From Planctomycetota bacterium (GTDB lineage Bacteria > Planctomycetota > Phycisphaerae > WQYP01): 8,046 nt of DNA. Each line of letters begins with the position of its first letter. Within the stretch, counting starts at the first letter, position 1. A model generated the notes under the pieces. The model saw only the letters and a program-made list of their open reading frames with translations. It was not told where the DNA came from and did no database searches. The position numbers were made by a program, and so were the translations under genes. This document shows, piece by piece, positions 1-6,690 of this stretch. Location: contig JAJXZA010000277.1 in NCBI GenBank assembly GCA_021780285.1, positions 1-8,046 of the forward strand. Reading direction: 5' to 3'.

Positions 1-1219
1 TGGCGACGTAACCCCAGCGGCCTAAAAACAGACCGCCAACAACAAGCAATACACCAATTGCCAATGCCTTGGGCGCCAGCGCGTTAGGCGAGCCGGATAA
101 TGCCGCGACCGCAGGTCCTACCACCGTGCCCACGCCGATGATAGCCTCATGCTTGCCGGCATTCTCGTTTGAACCATGGCTCAGGTGCATGGCATAGTAA
201 AGCGAACCGGAGTAGAGCATGGCCGTGGCGACCCCCAGCAGCGCCTGCGCTATGACCATCTCCGGTACGGACGATGCGGTAATGATGAGAATAGTTGCAG
301 CAGCCAGGCCTGCAAACGAGAAAAGCATCCATCGCACTTTGTAATGCCAACCCTTCCAGAACCAGGCCAGGACAAACCCGCCGATTCGCACAAACGCCCA
401 TACCGAACCTATTGCGGTTGCGGCTGCGTAAGATGATATATGCAGGCCGCTGGTGACGCGTGGCATAAGTGGTAGCACTGTATTAACGCACACATAGGCC
501 AGCAAGTTGGAAAGCCACGCCATTTTCAGCAGCGTCTTGCCGCGAACCGAGTCTGCCAGGCCGGGAGGCGTTTCAGCCAGGGAAGAATCTGCTGCGTGAT
601 GAGCACCAATTTCGGTTTGCTTGACGGCCAGAAACACCACTACCAGCCAGCCCGTAAGGCTTGCTGCTCCCGCCAGGACAAAAACCATAGGCCACGATAG
701 CCAATCAGCAATGCTGCCGCCAATGCACATTGCCGTAAAATTTCCGCATGCCCAGACAAAGTTGTATACCGTCAATCGCGACGATAACTTCATGCGGCCG
801 GGGCTGCGGGTAATAGCCGATTCCACTGCCGGCCATATCATGGTGCTGGTGATGTTGAGGAGAATAATGAGTAAAAAAAGCAGGCCAAGGCTTTGCCGAT
901 AAACCGCCCAGGCCCCCAGCACAAAGACCGGAATATTGAGCACCTGCATCATTTGAATCAGCTTTCGCTGACCGATGCGATCGGCAATTCTACCGGCCAG
1001 GAGAGCGGCCAAAACGTATGGCACGCCTCCGCACACCGGCAGCCATAAAAGGGTGGCCGCCGACACGTGCAGGTGATAGCGTGCGTAAAAATACGTGCCG
1101 TTAACGGCCAGCAGCACCGAAAACGAGTTGAGTATTTCTGCCGCATACCATGGACCCAGGGTGGCCCAATCGCTGCGAAACTTGCCATCGGACGCGGCCG
1201 GTGTTGTGATAGTTGTCAA
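1..1219 (-). CDS. MFS transporter, 3' end beyond the window
   Basis: Major facilitator superfamily permease of the inner membrane; substrate unknown. The frame is open from the TTG at 1219 to the left edge, giving 406 residues. This is close to the usual 400-430 for a 12-helix MFS protein, so only a short C-terminal tail should be missing. A polar N-terminus of about 23 residues leads into the first hydrophobic helix (about 24-46). The MFS loop 2-3 signature motif A is visible as GRIADRIGQRK at about 76-86. Hydrophobic segments alternate with short polar loops through to the end, with a longer polar central loop (rich in A, E, S, D) between the two halves. The TTG start is chosen because the only in-frame codons upstream run into a stop near 1258, the next in-frame GTG lies inside helix 1, and a GGGG tract sits 9 bases upstream. 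It overlaps the stop of the glutamate dehydrogenase gene as TTGA, so translation is probably coupled. A role in amino-acid or ammonium-related transport is inference from the neighbour only. Confidence 0.85.
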   Translation of the reverse strand, partial: MTTITTPAASDGKFRSDWATLGPWYAAEILNSFSVLLAVNGTYFYARYHLHVSAATLLWLPVCGGVPYVLAALLAGRIADRIGQRKLIQMMQVLNIPVFVLGAWAVYRQSLGLLFLLIILLNITSTMIWPAVESAITRSPGRMKLSSRLTVYNFVWACGNFTAMCIGGSIADWLSWPMVFVLAGAASLTGWLVVVFLAVKQTEIGAHHAADSSLAETPPGLADSVRGKTLLKMAWLSNLLAYVCVNTVLPLMPRVTSGLHISSYAAATAIGSVWAFVRIGGFVLAWFWKGWHYKVRWMLFSFAGLAAATILIITASSVPEMVIAQALLGVATAMLYSGSLYYAMHLSHGSNENAGKHEAIIGVGTVVGPAVAALSGSPNALAPKALAIGVLLVVGGLFLGRWGYVA

Positions 1220-2535
1220 GGAAAAATACCCCGCTGTTTGTAGCTCGCAGCAATATGTTCAACTGCCGCACAAAAGGCGGCGGTTGCGAGGTCAACGCCG
1301 TATTGCCTGGATGCCGCGCGCACGCGGCCCGCAGCGGCCACCATCATGTGCCGAAGTTCGTCATCCACCCGATCCGCCCCCCAGTGGACGCCGGCCTTAT
1401 TCTGCACCCATTCAAAATAGCTCACGGTAACACCACCGGCATTGCATAAAATCGCCGGGAGCAAAGCAATGTTGCGCCGGGCTAAAATGGCCGCTCCCTG
1501 CGGCGTGACGGGGCCGTTGCCGCCTTCGGCAACTATGCGGCAATCAAGTAAGCCAGCGACATGCTCATCCACCATGCGTTCGAGTGCTGCGGGGATAAAC
1601 ACATCCACGGGCGTAGAATAAAAGCCTTGATGATCAATTTCTTTGATGCCACCAGCTCGATAGCCGCGCACGCCCCCATGAGTTGCCGCGTAAGCCGCCA
1701 AATCGCGGGCCGCTATTCCATCATTACAACCAATGGCTCCCGACTGATCGAGTACCGCAACAAGCTTGGCGCCGCAATCCTCCAGAATAGCGGCCGCGTA
1801 GCTTCCGACATTGCCGAACCCCAGAATGCTGAATCGCAGCTTTTCCGGCGTCAGGCCAAACTGCGATAGCAGTTCAAGCAGGACAAAACATATACCTTGA
1901 CCGGTGGCCTTTTCACGCCCTTCGCTGCCACCGCAGGTGACCGATTTACCCGTCACAACATGCTGCATGGCCTGGCGTGCGCCATTGTTTTGGGTGTTGA
2001 GGTAGGTGTCCATCATCCAGTCCATGATCTGGCTGTTGGTGCCCACATCGGGGGCGGGAATATCAAAATCGGGGCCGATATTCTGCCCCAGCGCCGTGGT
2101 GAAGCGCCGCGTGAGGCGCATGAGTTCTGTCGGGGAGAGCGTTTTGGCGTCTACCGCCACGCCGCCCTTGGCCCCGCCGAAGGGGAGCCGCATCAGGGCG
2201 CACTTCATGGTCATCCAAACGGCCAACGCCTTTACATCGTCCAGACTCACGTCAGGGTGATAGCGCACGCCCCCCTTATACGGCCCCAAAATATTGTTGT
2301 GCTGAATTCGATAGCCTTTGAACAGCCGGTAGGAGCCATCATCCAGCATGACCGGAAAATTTACCATTAGTTCATTTTTCGGTTGACTTAAAATGCTCTT
2401 TACAAAAGGCGCGGCCTTCATGACGTCGCAGGCTGCGTTGACCGAGCCAACCGCCATAGCAAATAGCGAGTCGGGATCGGCCGGGTGCATTGGTTCGGCA
2501 TGGGGCAGGCGTGGTTGGATGGATGGCAGTGGCAT
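1216..2535 (-). CDS. gdhA: Glu/Leu/Phe/Val-type dehydrogenase, probably glutamate dehydrogenase
   Basis: Cytoplasmic amino-acid dehydrogenase interconverting glutamate with 2-oxoglutarate plus ammonium; 439 residues, the usual length of the hexameric class. The N-terminal catalytic domain shows GPYKGGVRYHP (84-94, substrate lysine K87), the second lysine K111 in MTMKCA, the catalytic lysine K123 in FGGAKGG (119-125) and the catalytic aspartate D163 in PAPDVGTN. The Rossmann domain has GFGNVG (239-244) followed by an acidic residue, D263, at the end of the second strand. That is compatible with NAD(H) use but not decisive. AEGGNGPVTP (336-345) and CNAGGVTVSYFEW (364-376) complete the family pattern. 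Glutamate rather than Leu/Phe/Val is preferred because of the length and the two conserved substrate lysines, but specificity is not proven. The start at 2535 is the first ATG; an in-frame ATG at 2490 would remove 15 non-conserved residues, and neither has a strong ribosome binding site. A likely promoter lies just upstream, and the stop overlaps the MFS start. Confidence 0.93.
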   Translation of the reverse strand: MPLPSIQPRLPHAEPMHPADPDSLFAMAVGSVNAACDVMKAAPFVKSILSQPKNELMVNFPVMLDDGSYRLFKGYRIQHNNILGPYKGGVRYHPDVSLDDVKALAVWMTMKCALMRLPFGGAKGGVAVDAKTLSPTELMRLTRRFTTALGQNIGPDFDIPAPDVGTNSQIMDWMMDTYLNTQNNGARQAMQHVVTGKSVTCGGSEGREKATGQGICFVLLELLSQFGLTPEKLRFSILGFGNVGSYAAAILEDCGAKLVAVLDQSGAIGCNDGIAARDLAAYAATHGGVRGYRAGGIKEIDHQGFYSTPVDVFIPAALERMVDEHVAGLLDCRIVAEGGNGPVTPQGAAILARRNIALLPAILCNAGGVTVSYFEWVQNKAGVHWGADRVDDELRHMMVAAAGRVRAASRQYGVDLATAAFCAAVEHIAASYKQRGIFP

Positions 2536-2548
2536 AAACGAAATACAT

Positions 2549-2597
2549 CCGGGCAGCGGGTCATTACCGTGGACGAATCATACCAGAGGTTGCCCGG
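2549..2597. repeat. 7-bp inverted repeat flanking the gdhA -10 element
   Basis: CCGGGCA at 2549-2555 and its exact reverse complement TGCCCGG at 2591-2597 are separated by 35 bases. One arm lies in the promoter spacer and the other about 15-21 bases into the predicted leader. The arms could form an operator or a long-loop hairpin, but a 7-bp GC-rich pair in GC-rich DNA can arise by chance. Confidence 0.25.
2577..2585 (-). promoter_or_regulatory. Candidate extended -10 promoter of the gdhA-MFS pair
   Basis: Read on the minus strand this is TGG followed by TATGAT, a good extended -10 element (TGn plus a five-of-six match to TATAAT). It sits 42 bases before the gdhA ATG, giving a leader of about 35 bases. 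No convincing -35 box is seen at 16-18 bases, which is tolerated by extended -10 promoters. It lies in the 74-base gap between pgpA and gdhA and would make gdhA-MFS separately transcribed from rimO-pgsA-pgpA. This is inference from motif matching. Confidence 0.4.
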
Positions 2598-2609
2598 CCA
2601 CGCATCTGG

Positions 2610-3164
2610 CTAATGCCATACGCGAAAGGCTATTTGCAGCAGTACATTTACCTGAGCGCCGGCGGCAATATCGTCGAGCAGAATGCCCCAACCGGCCGGC
2701 AGGCGTTCTAATTGCCGACAGGGCGGCAGCTTGAGAATATCACACACCCGAAAGAGGATGTAGATAATGCCTGTGAGCAGCAGCGACATACCGATATGAC
2801 CCGGTATGGTCGTTGGCAGAGGCAGCAGCAGGCACGCGGCCCAAAAGCCTGCATATTCATCAAGCACGACCTGGCCGGGGTCCGCTCGGCCAAAAAAGGA
2901 TTCGGCCCAGGGTGCCAGCCATATCAGTAGACCGCCAACCAGTACAATACCCCCGACGCAAATAAGCGTTCGCAGAGGCTCTGCCGGGCCGATCCATAAA
3001 AGCAAAGCGTATAGAACTGCCGGGCCTAGAGTGCCCCAGCTACCCGGGGCCGGCTTCAGAAGCCCCAAGCCGCCGCCACTAGCAGCCCATCGTCGCCAGC
3101 CGGCAGCGGGTGCCGCGTCGCTGGTTTCCGAGGGTGGTTGGCCCTTAAGCTTATAAGCGTTCAT
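2610..3164 (-). CDS. pgpA: Phosphatidylglycerophosphatase A
   Basis: Membrane phosphatase that removes the phosphate of phosphatidylglycerophosphate to give phosphatidylglycerol, the step after PgsA. The product has 184 residues, slightly longer than the usual 160-170 because of a polar N-terminal tail of about 25 residues. Family motifs appear in order: PAPGSWGT (38-45), DPGQVVLDEYAG (95-106, acidic D101/E102 region), FRVCDILKLPP (138-148) and GWGILLDDIAAG (158-169, paired D164/D165). Hydrophobic helices lie around 47-60, 66-84, 106-117 and 122-138. The start at 3164 has GGAGG at 3169-3173, four bases upstream, and overlaps the pgsA stop by one base (TGATG), implying translational coupling. 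The frame stays open for about 133 codons upstream, but that stretch lies inside pgsA in another frame and has no family similarity, so the longer start is rejected. The motif around 146-148 reads KLPP where the family usually has KP, a small deviation. Confidence 0.9.
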   Translation of the reverse strand: MNAYKLKGQPPSETSDAAPAAGWRRWAASGGGLGLLKPAPGSWGTLGPAVLYALLLWIGPAEPLRTLICVGGIVLVGGLLIWLAPWAESFFGRADPGQVVLDEYAGFWAACLLLPLPTTIPGHIGMSLLLTGIIYILFRVCDILKLPPCRQLERLPAGWGILLDDIAAGAQVNVLLQIAFRVWH

Positions 3165-3802
3165 CAGGCCTCCATAATGCGCCGCGCGCGGTGCACATAT
3201 TCCAGTGCGGAAGCCACCGTAGCGCCCAACGTCAGCCAGATGAAGATATCCCGGGTTATGACAATCCACATAACCGGGTGAAAACCGCCGCGGCGAAAGC
3301 TCGTGGCCAATGACCCGAGCACTGCGCCTACGGCAATAGATTGTGCAAGCATTTTGATTTTTCCCGCCCACTGCGCCCGAAAGTCTATGCCCCTGGATTC
3401 TGCCAGCCCCCGAATGCCGGTGATTAAAAACTCCCGGGCCACCAGCACCACCGCCATCCAGGGCGCAACGCCCGTGACTTTGGTCACCGTGTCGGTCTGC
3501 GCCAGAAGTAAAAGATGCGGATCTAAAAAGTTGCGCGAGCTGAAAAAGATAAACGCTCCGCAAATTAGGATTTTGTCGGCAAAAGGATCTACCACGCGGC
3601 CGAAGGCGCTTTCAACTTTCCAACTGCGTGCGAGATAGCCATCCAAAATATCGCTTAGCCCCGCTAGCACAAAAAGGGCAAAACACAGCCACATCCAGAA
3701 GCAAATGCCGTCCAGACCGACATGCCGGTTGATCGCCGCAAAAAACAACCCCGTCAGCAGCAGCCTTCCGAGAGTTATGAGATTTGGCACCTGACGATAC
3801 AT
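3164..3802 (-). CDS. pgsA: CDP-diacylglycerol--glycerol-3-phosphate 3-phosphatidyltransferase
   Basis: Inner-membrane enzyme that joins CDP-diacylglycerol and glycerol-3-phosphate to phosphatidylglycerophosphate, the first committed step to phosphatidylglycerol and cardiolipin. The 212-residue product carries the complete CDP-alcohol phosphatidyltransferase signature: D51, D54-G55, A58-R59, G68, D72 and D76 with exactly the family spacing. The N-terminus MYRQVPNLITLGR and the segment REFLITGIRGLAESRG (about 123-138) followed by WAGKIKMLAQ (145-154) are typical of PgsA rather than of phosphatidylserine or cardiolipin synthases of the same superfamily. Hydrophobic helices lie around 11-24, 33-49, 78-88, 113-130, 153-166 and 177-200. 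The start at 3802 fits the conserved N-terminus; the ribosome binding site is weak. It follows rimO by 39 bases and overlaps pgpA by one base, so the two lipid enzymes are made together. Confidence 0.93.
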   Translation of the reverse strand: MYRQVPNLITLGRLLLTGLFFAAINRHVGLDGICFWMWLCFALFVLAGLSDILDGYLARSWKVESAFGRVVDPFADKILICGAFIFFSSRNFLDPHLLLLAQTDTVTKVTGVAPWMAVVLVAREFLITGIRGLAESRGIDFRAQWAGKIKMLAQSIAVGAVLGSLATSFRRGGFHPVMWIVITRDIFIWLTLGATVASALEYVHRARRIMEA

Positions 3803-3841
3803 GTTGGACAGTCCGATCCAGCTTGAAACTCTGTGAATTCT

Positions 3842-5383
3842 TCAGGCTGACATTACCGGCAAACGCACCTGACGGTGCGGCTTCAGCGGCGATGGAGCAA
3901 TCGGTTGCAAAGTCAACGGCTCGGCGATCAAGTCGTAATCCTGCCAGTCAGTGACCACAGCCTTCAGTACTTCACCCGGCGCAGGTTGATTTGATTTGGC
4001 CAAGTTCAACATCACAACCGAGTCTATGTCCGGCGCTTGGCCGGCGTGCCGGGCGTATGCTTTCCGCTGTTTTGGGTCTACGCGATCCACCAGCACTTCA
4101 AGTTCACGGCCGACCTGTTGTTTGTTGCGTTTAAAGACAATTTTCTGCTGGGCCAGCATAATGTCGGCTTTGCGCTCGGCGGCAACTTCCGTGGCAATGC
4201 CCTGCGTTTGCCAGAGTCGGCCCGCGGGTGTGCCGGGTTCGGGCGAGTATTCAAATACGCCGAGGCAGTCAAATTCAAAATCTTTGATGAAGGCGAGAAG
4301 TTCTTTATGCTGGGCTGGGGTTTCTCCCGGAAAGCCGCTGATAAATGTGGTACGAATGGAAATGCCGGGGACCCAACTGCGCAGTTTATGCAACAAGCCT
4401 TCAATTTGTTTGCGTGTAACTTTGCGGCGCATGGCGTAGAGAATATCGTCATTGATATGCTGCAACGGCATGTCAATATACTTTACGACACGAGGCGCCG
4501 CGGCAATCGCCCGGATCATCTCATCAGTGAAGCAGCTTGGGTAGGCATACATGAGGCGCAGCCAGCCGGCGCCCGATTGCCGGTCAAGCTCGTTCAACAA
4601 CCCCACCAGGCCCTGGTCGGAGCCTGTGTAGCCGATGTCAGTTCCATAGCTGGTCGTATCCTGGCCGATGAGGTTGATTTCGAAGGCTCCGTCGTCCACC
4701 AACTCCCTCGCTTCGGCCAATATGGCGGCCAGCGGTTTGCTGCGCATGCGTCCGCGAATGCTGGGTATGGTACAGAATGTACAGCCCTGGTTGCAGCCCT
4801 CGCTCATACGAAGGTACGCATAATGACGCGGCGTAAGGCGCAGACGTGCGGAATCATCTTCCGTATAGCCGGGCTGCGAACGATCGTGCCGGCCAATCCA
4901 CTGTGATACGGGATGAAACAAGCCCAAGTCGCCGACGGCTTGGCGGGTGCGGGCGGCGGAGTTTCCGCGGACGGCCTGCACAATTTTATCGCGGTCAAAA
5001 ACACCAATAAGAGCATCAATTTCAGGCACCGTTTGCAGCAATTTGGCTTTGTGCCGTTGCACCAGGCATCCCGCGACCACCACCCGCACCGGTCGGCCCT
5101 TGCGTGCGGCGGCTCGCTTGTGCTCAATAGCTTCATGAATTACCTGCAGCGATTCGTCTTTGCTGGCTTCCAGAAAGCCGCAGGTGTTAATGACAATCGC
5201 ATCAGCACTGTCTTGGTCGGGGGTGACGGAGATGCCATCTTCAGTCAGCAAACCGAGCATTTTTTCGCTGTCCACAAGATTCTTGGGGCAGCCCAACGAA
5301 ACAAATGCAACGCTTTCGCGATGCAAACGCCTGCGCGTCGGCCGTGTTGGCTTTGATTGCGTGTGTGTGCCGAGTTTTGCCAT
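3842..5383 (-). CDS. rimO: Ribosomal protein S12 methylthiotransferase RimO
   Basis: Cytoplasmic radical-SAM enzyme that adds a methylthio group to the conserved aspartate of ribosomal protein S12. Numbering from the ATG at 5383 (513 residues): an N-terminal MTTase domain starts with VAFVSLGCPKNLVDSE (25-40), the form typical of RimO rather than MiaB, with the auxiliary-cluster cysteines C32, C68 and C106. The radical-SAM motif is SEGCNQGCTFC with C197, C201 and C204, followed by IPSIRGRMRS (206-215). DMPLQHINDDIL (304-315) and FISGFPGET (347-355) are also family-typical, and a TRAM domain occupies about 424-490. The protein is longer than the usual 430-460 because of a basic N-terminal tail and a proline-rich tail of about 23 residues after TRAM. 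The start is uncertain: in-frame ATGs at 5407 and 5416 and a TTG at 5428 are possible. 5383 gives the length closest to the family and a usable leader from the predicted promoter, but the GAGG before it is only 2 bases away. Confidence 0.93.
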   Translation of the reverse strand: MAKLGTHTQSKPTRPTRRRLHRESVAFVSLGCPKNLVDSEKMLGLLTEDGISVTPDQDSADAIVINTCGFLEASKDESLQVIHEAIEHKRAAARKGRPVRVVVAGCLVQRHKAKLLQTVPEIDALIGVFDRDKIVQAVRGNSAARTRQAVGDLGLFHPVSQWIGRHDRSQPGYTEDDSARLRLTPRHYAYLRMSEGCNQGCTFCTIPSIRGRMRSKPLAAILAEARELVDDGAFEINLIGQDTTSYGTDIGYTGSDQGLVGLLNELDRQSGAGWLRLMYAYPSCFTDEMIRAIAAAPRVVKYIDMPLQHINDDILYAMRRKVTRKQIEGLLHKLRSWVPGISIRTTFISGFPGETPAQHKELLAFIKDFEFDCLGVFEYSPEPGTPAGRLWQTQGIATEVAAERKADIMLAQQKIVFKRNKQQVGRELEVLVDRVDPKQRKAYARHAGQAPDIDSVVMLNLAKSNQPAPGEVLKAVVTDWQDYDLIAEPLTLQPIAPSPLKPHRQVRLPVMSA

Positions 5384-5438
5384 TGCCTCACGCCGGTAAA
5401 CTTCCATCCGTGCCATGGGGCACGCCAAACTTGCTCAA

Positions 5439-5447
5439 ATAGTAGCA
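5439..5447 (-). promoter_or_regulatory. Candidate extended -10 promoter of rimO
   Basis: On the minus strand this reads TGC then TACTAT, an extended -10 element. No good -35 box is seen at the right distance. Transcription would start near 5432, leaving about 49 bases of leader before the ATG at 5383 but only about 16 before the ATG at 5416 and almost none before the TTG at 5428. This favours the internal starts. Motif-based inference only. Confidence 0.35.
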
Positions 5448-5604
5448 GATATCAGCCCTCTAAACCACTTGGCAGGCCGGGGAATAGTCCAATTCGCCAC
5501 TGGCCGCGATTGGAGGATTGGCGTGCCGTTGGACTTGTCACGGTAACTCACAGTCTTTCGCAACCAATGCCCGGGGCGGACGTTATGATGGTGTACGGTA
5601 ATGC

Positions 5605-5622
5605 CGGGTGGTGCAACACCCG
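5605..5622. repeat. 6-bp GC-rich hairpin in the divergent spacer
   Basis: CGGGTG at 5605-5610 pairs exactly with CACCCG at 5617-5622 across the six-base loop GTGCAA. There is no T-run after either arm, so it does not look like an intrinsic terminator. It lies about 45 bases upstream of the predicted -35 box of the MoxR gene and could be a regulator-binding site or chance. Confidence 0.3.
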
Positions 5623-5665
5623 ACCAATTGCCGATAACAACCCCAGCAGTTGCCAGCAGGGCGCT

Positions 5666-5695
5666 TTGGCCAAATTAGGCCCATTCGCCTATACT
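5666..5695 (+). promoter_or_regulatory. Candidate sigma70-type promoter of the MoxR-DUF58 operon
   Basis: TTGGCC at 5666-5671 (first three bases of TTGACA conserved) is followed after an 18-base spacer by TATACT at 5690-5695, five of six bases of TATAAT. Transcription would start near 5702 and give a leader of about 40 bases ending in GGTGAGG, four bases before the ATG at 5741. A perfect 10-bp palindrome, TTTGGCCAAA (5665-5674), covers the -35 box and is a possible operator. Confidence 0.45.
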
Positions 5696-5740
5696 TGCGG
5701 GCGGCAGCAAACGGGTAACGAGATTCTCCGGTGAGGCACA

Positions 5741-6667
5741 ATGCAACCCATCGAACGTTTACGGCGCAACATCGAATCGGTATTTTTTGGCCGGCCGCAA
5801 GCCATTACTCATTTAATGGTGGGTCTACTGGCCCGGGGCCATGTGCTTATTGAAGATGTGCCCGGCGTTGGTAAAACCGTGCTGGCCCGCGCATTGGCTC
5901 GCAGCATCAACTGCCAGTTCAGTCGCATTCAACTGACGCCGGATCTTTTGCCGGCGGACATTATTGGTGTATCTGTTTACAGCCAGGACAAACAAAGCTT
6001 TGTGTTCAAGCCTGGCCCTGTTTTTGCCAACATTGTCCTCGCGGATGAAATCAACCGAACCACGCCGCGCACCCAAAGCGCCCTTCTTGAAGCCATGAAT
6101 GACGCCTGCGTTTCCGCTGACGGCCAAACCATGCCGCTGCCGCAGCCTTTTATGGTGGTGGCCACGCAGAATCCGTTTGAATTTGAAGGCACCTATTTTC
6201 TGCCGGAAAATCAGTTGGACCGCTTCCTGCTGCGCATCAACCTCGGTTACCCCGAACGCGAGCGTGAACTGGAAATTTTGCGTCAGCAACCCGGCCGCAC
6301 ACGGCTGGATCATCTCGACCCGGTACTTAGCGCAGATGATGTCAAGGCGCTGCAGGGGCAAGTAGCGCAGGTAAAGCTTGATCCGCTGCTGGCGGAATAC
6401 CTTATGGACATTGTGGAAGCCACACGCAAGCACGAACTGCTGCATACCGGCATTTCACCCCGCGGTTCGCTGGCGCTCATGCAGGCGGTGCAGGCGCTGG
6501 CGTTTATCAACGGGCGCGACTATGTAACGCCCGACGATCTGAAAGAGCTTGTGGTGCCGGTGTGCGCCCATCGGGTGATCAGTAAAAATTACATGTCCAA
6601 TGGCGATGTAAGCACCACCATTCGCATCATGCACGATGTGCTGCAAAATGTGCCCTGTCCTCTTTAG
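5741..6667 (+). CDS. MoxR-family AAA+ ATPase
   Basis: Cytoplasmic AAA+ ATPase of the MoxR group, thought to act as a chaperone-like factor in assembling or activating partner proteins, often vWA proteins. The 308-residue length is normal. ATPase motifs are complete: Walker A in DVPGVGKT (39-46), Walker B IVLADEIN (98-105, D102/E103), sensor 1 in ATQNP (141-145), the arginine finger R161 in NQLDRF (157-162) and sensor 2 GISPRGS (237-243). The C-terminal lid domain follows to the end. The start at 5741 is preceded by a good ribosome binding site (GTGAGG at 5731-5736). The next gene begins within 25 bases of the stop and encodes a DUF58 protein, the most common genetic partner of MoxR ATPases, so the two very probably form one operon and work together. 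The substrate of the complex cannot be told from sequence. Confidence 0.95.
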   Translation: MQPIERLRRNIESVFFGRPQAITHLMVGLLARGHVLIEDVPGVGKTVLARALARSINCQFSRIQLTPDLLPADIIGVSVYSQDKQSFVFKPGPVFANIVLADEINRTTPRTQSALLEAMNDACVSADGQTMPLPQPFMVVATQNPFEFEGTYFLPENQLDRFLLRINLGYPERERELEILRQQPGRTRLDHLDPVLSADDVKALQGQVAQVKLDPLLAEYLMDIVEATRKHELLHTGISPRGSLALMQAVQALAFINGRDYVTPDDLKELVVPVCAHRVISKNYMSNGDVSTTIRIMHDVLQNVPCPL

Positions 6668-6690
6668 TGTGGCGTGTCGGCGGAAGCCCG

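Larger units (their letters stand above)
5384..5740. other. Divergent spacer between rimO and the MoxR gene
   Basis: This 357-base stretch separates the minus-strand rimO block from the plus-strand MoxR block. Its first part may still be rimO coding sequence if one of the upstream starts (5407, 5416 or 5428) is used. It holds an extended -10 candidate for rimO, a 6-bp hairpin and a sigma70-type promoter with an overlapping palindrome for the MoxR gene, each listed separately. I see no protein-like frame or RNA gene in it. Confidence 0.7.

Noticed and set aside
1897..2370. Plus-strand open frame of 157 codons opposite glutamate dehydrogenase
   Set aside because: It mirrors conserved codons of the dehydrogenase (His- and Gly-rich) and has no start signal or family similarity.
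3165..3563. Upstream extension of the pgpA frame to give a 317-residue protein
   Set aside because: The added 133 codons lie wholly within pgsA in another frame, are rich in Gly, Arg and His without any family motif, and the internal ATG at 3164 has a good ribosome binding site and fits PgpA length.
4037..4906. Long plus-strand open frame of 289 codons opposite rimO
   Set aside because: It is antisense to the strongly conserved radical-SAM region of rimO, has no recognisable domain, and long antisense frames are expected in GC-rich genes.
5605..5622. Hairpin as an intrinsic terminator
   Set aside because: There is no T-run after either arm, and both adjacent genes point away from it, so no transcript is expected to end there.
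5357..5734. Plus-strand open frame of 125 codons across the rimO-moxR spacer
   Set aside because: It begins within rimO antisense and crosses predicted promoters; the composition does not look like protein and no ribosome binding site is seen.
5825..6445. Minus-strand open frame of 206 codons opposite the MoxR gene
   Set aside because: It is antisense to the Walker motifs of an unmistakable ATPase and its translation has no domain-like features.
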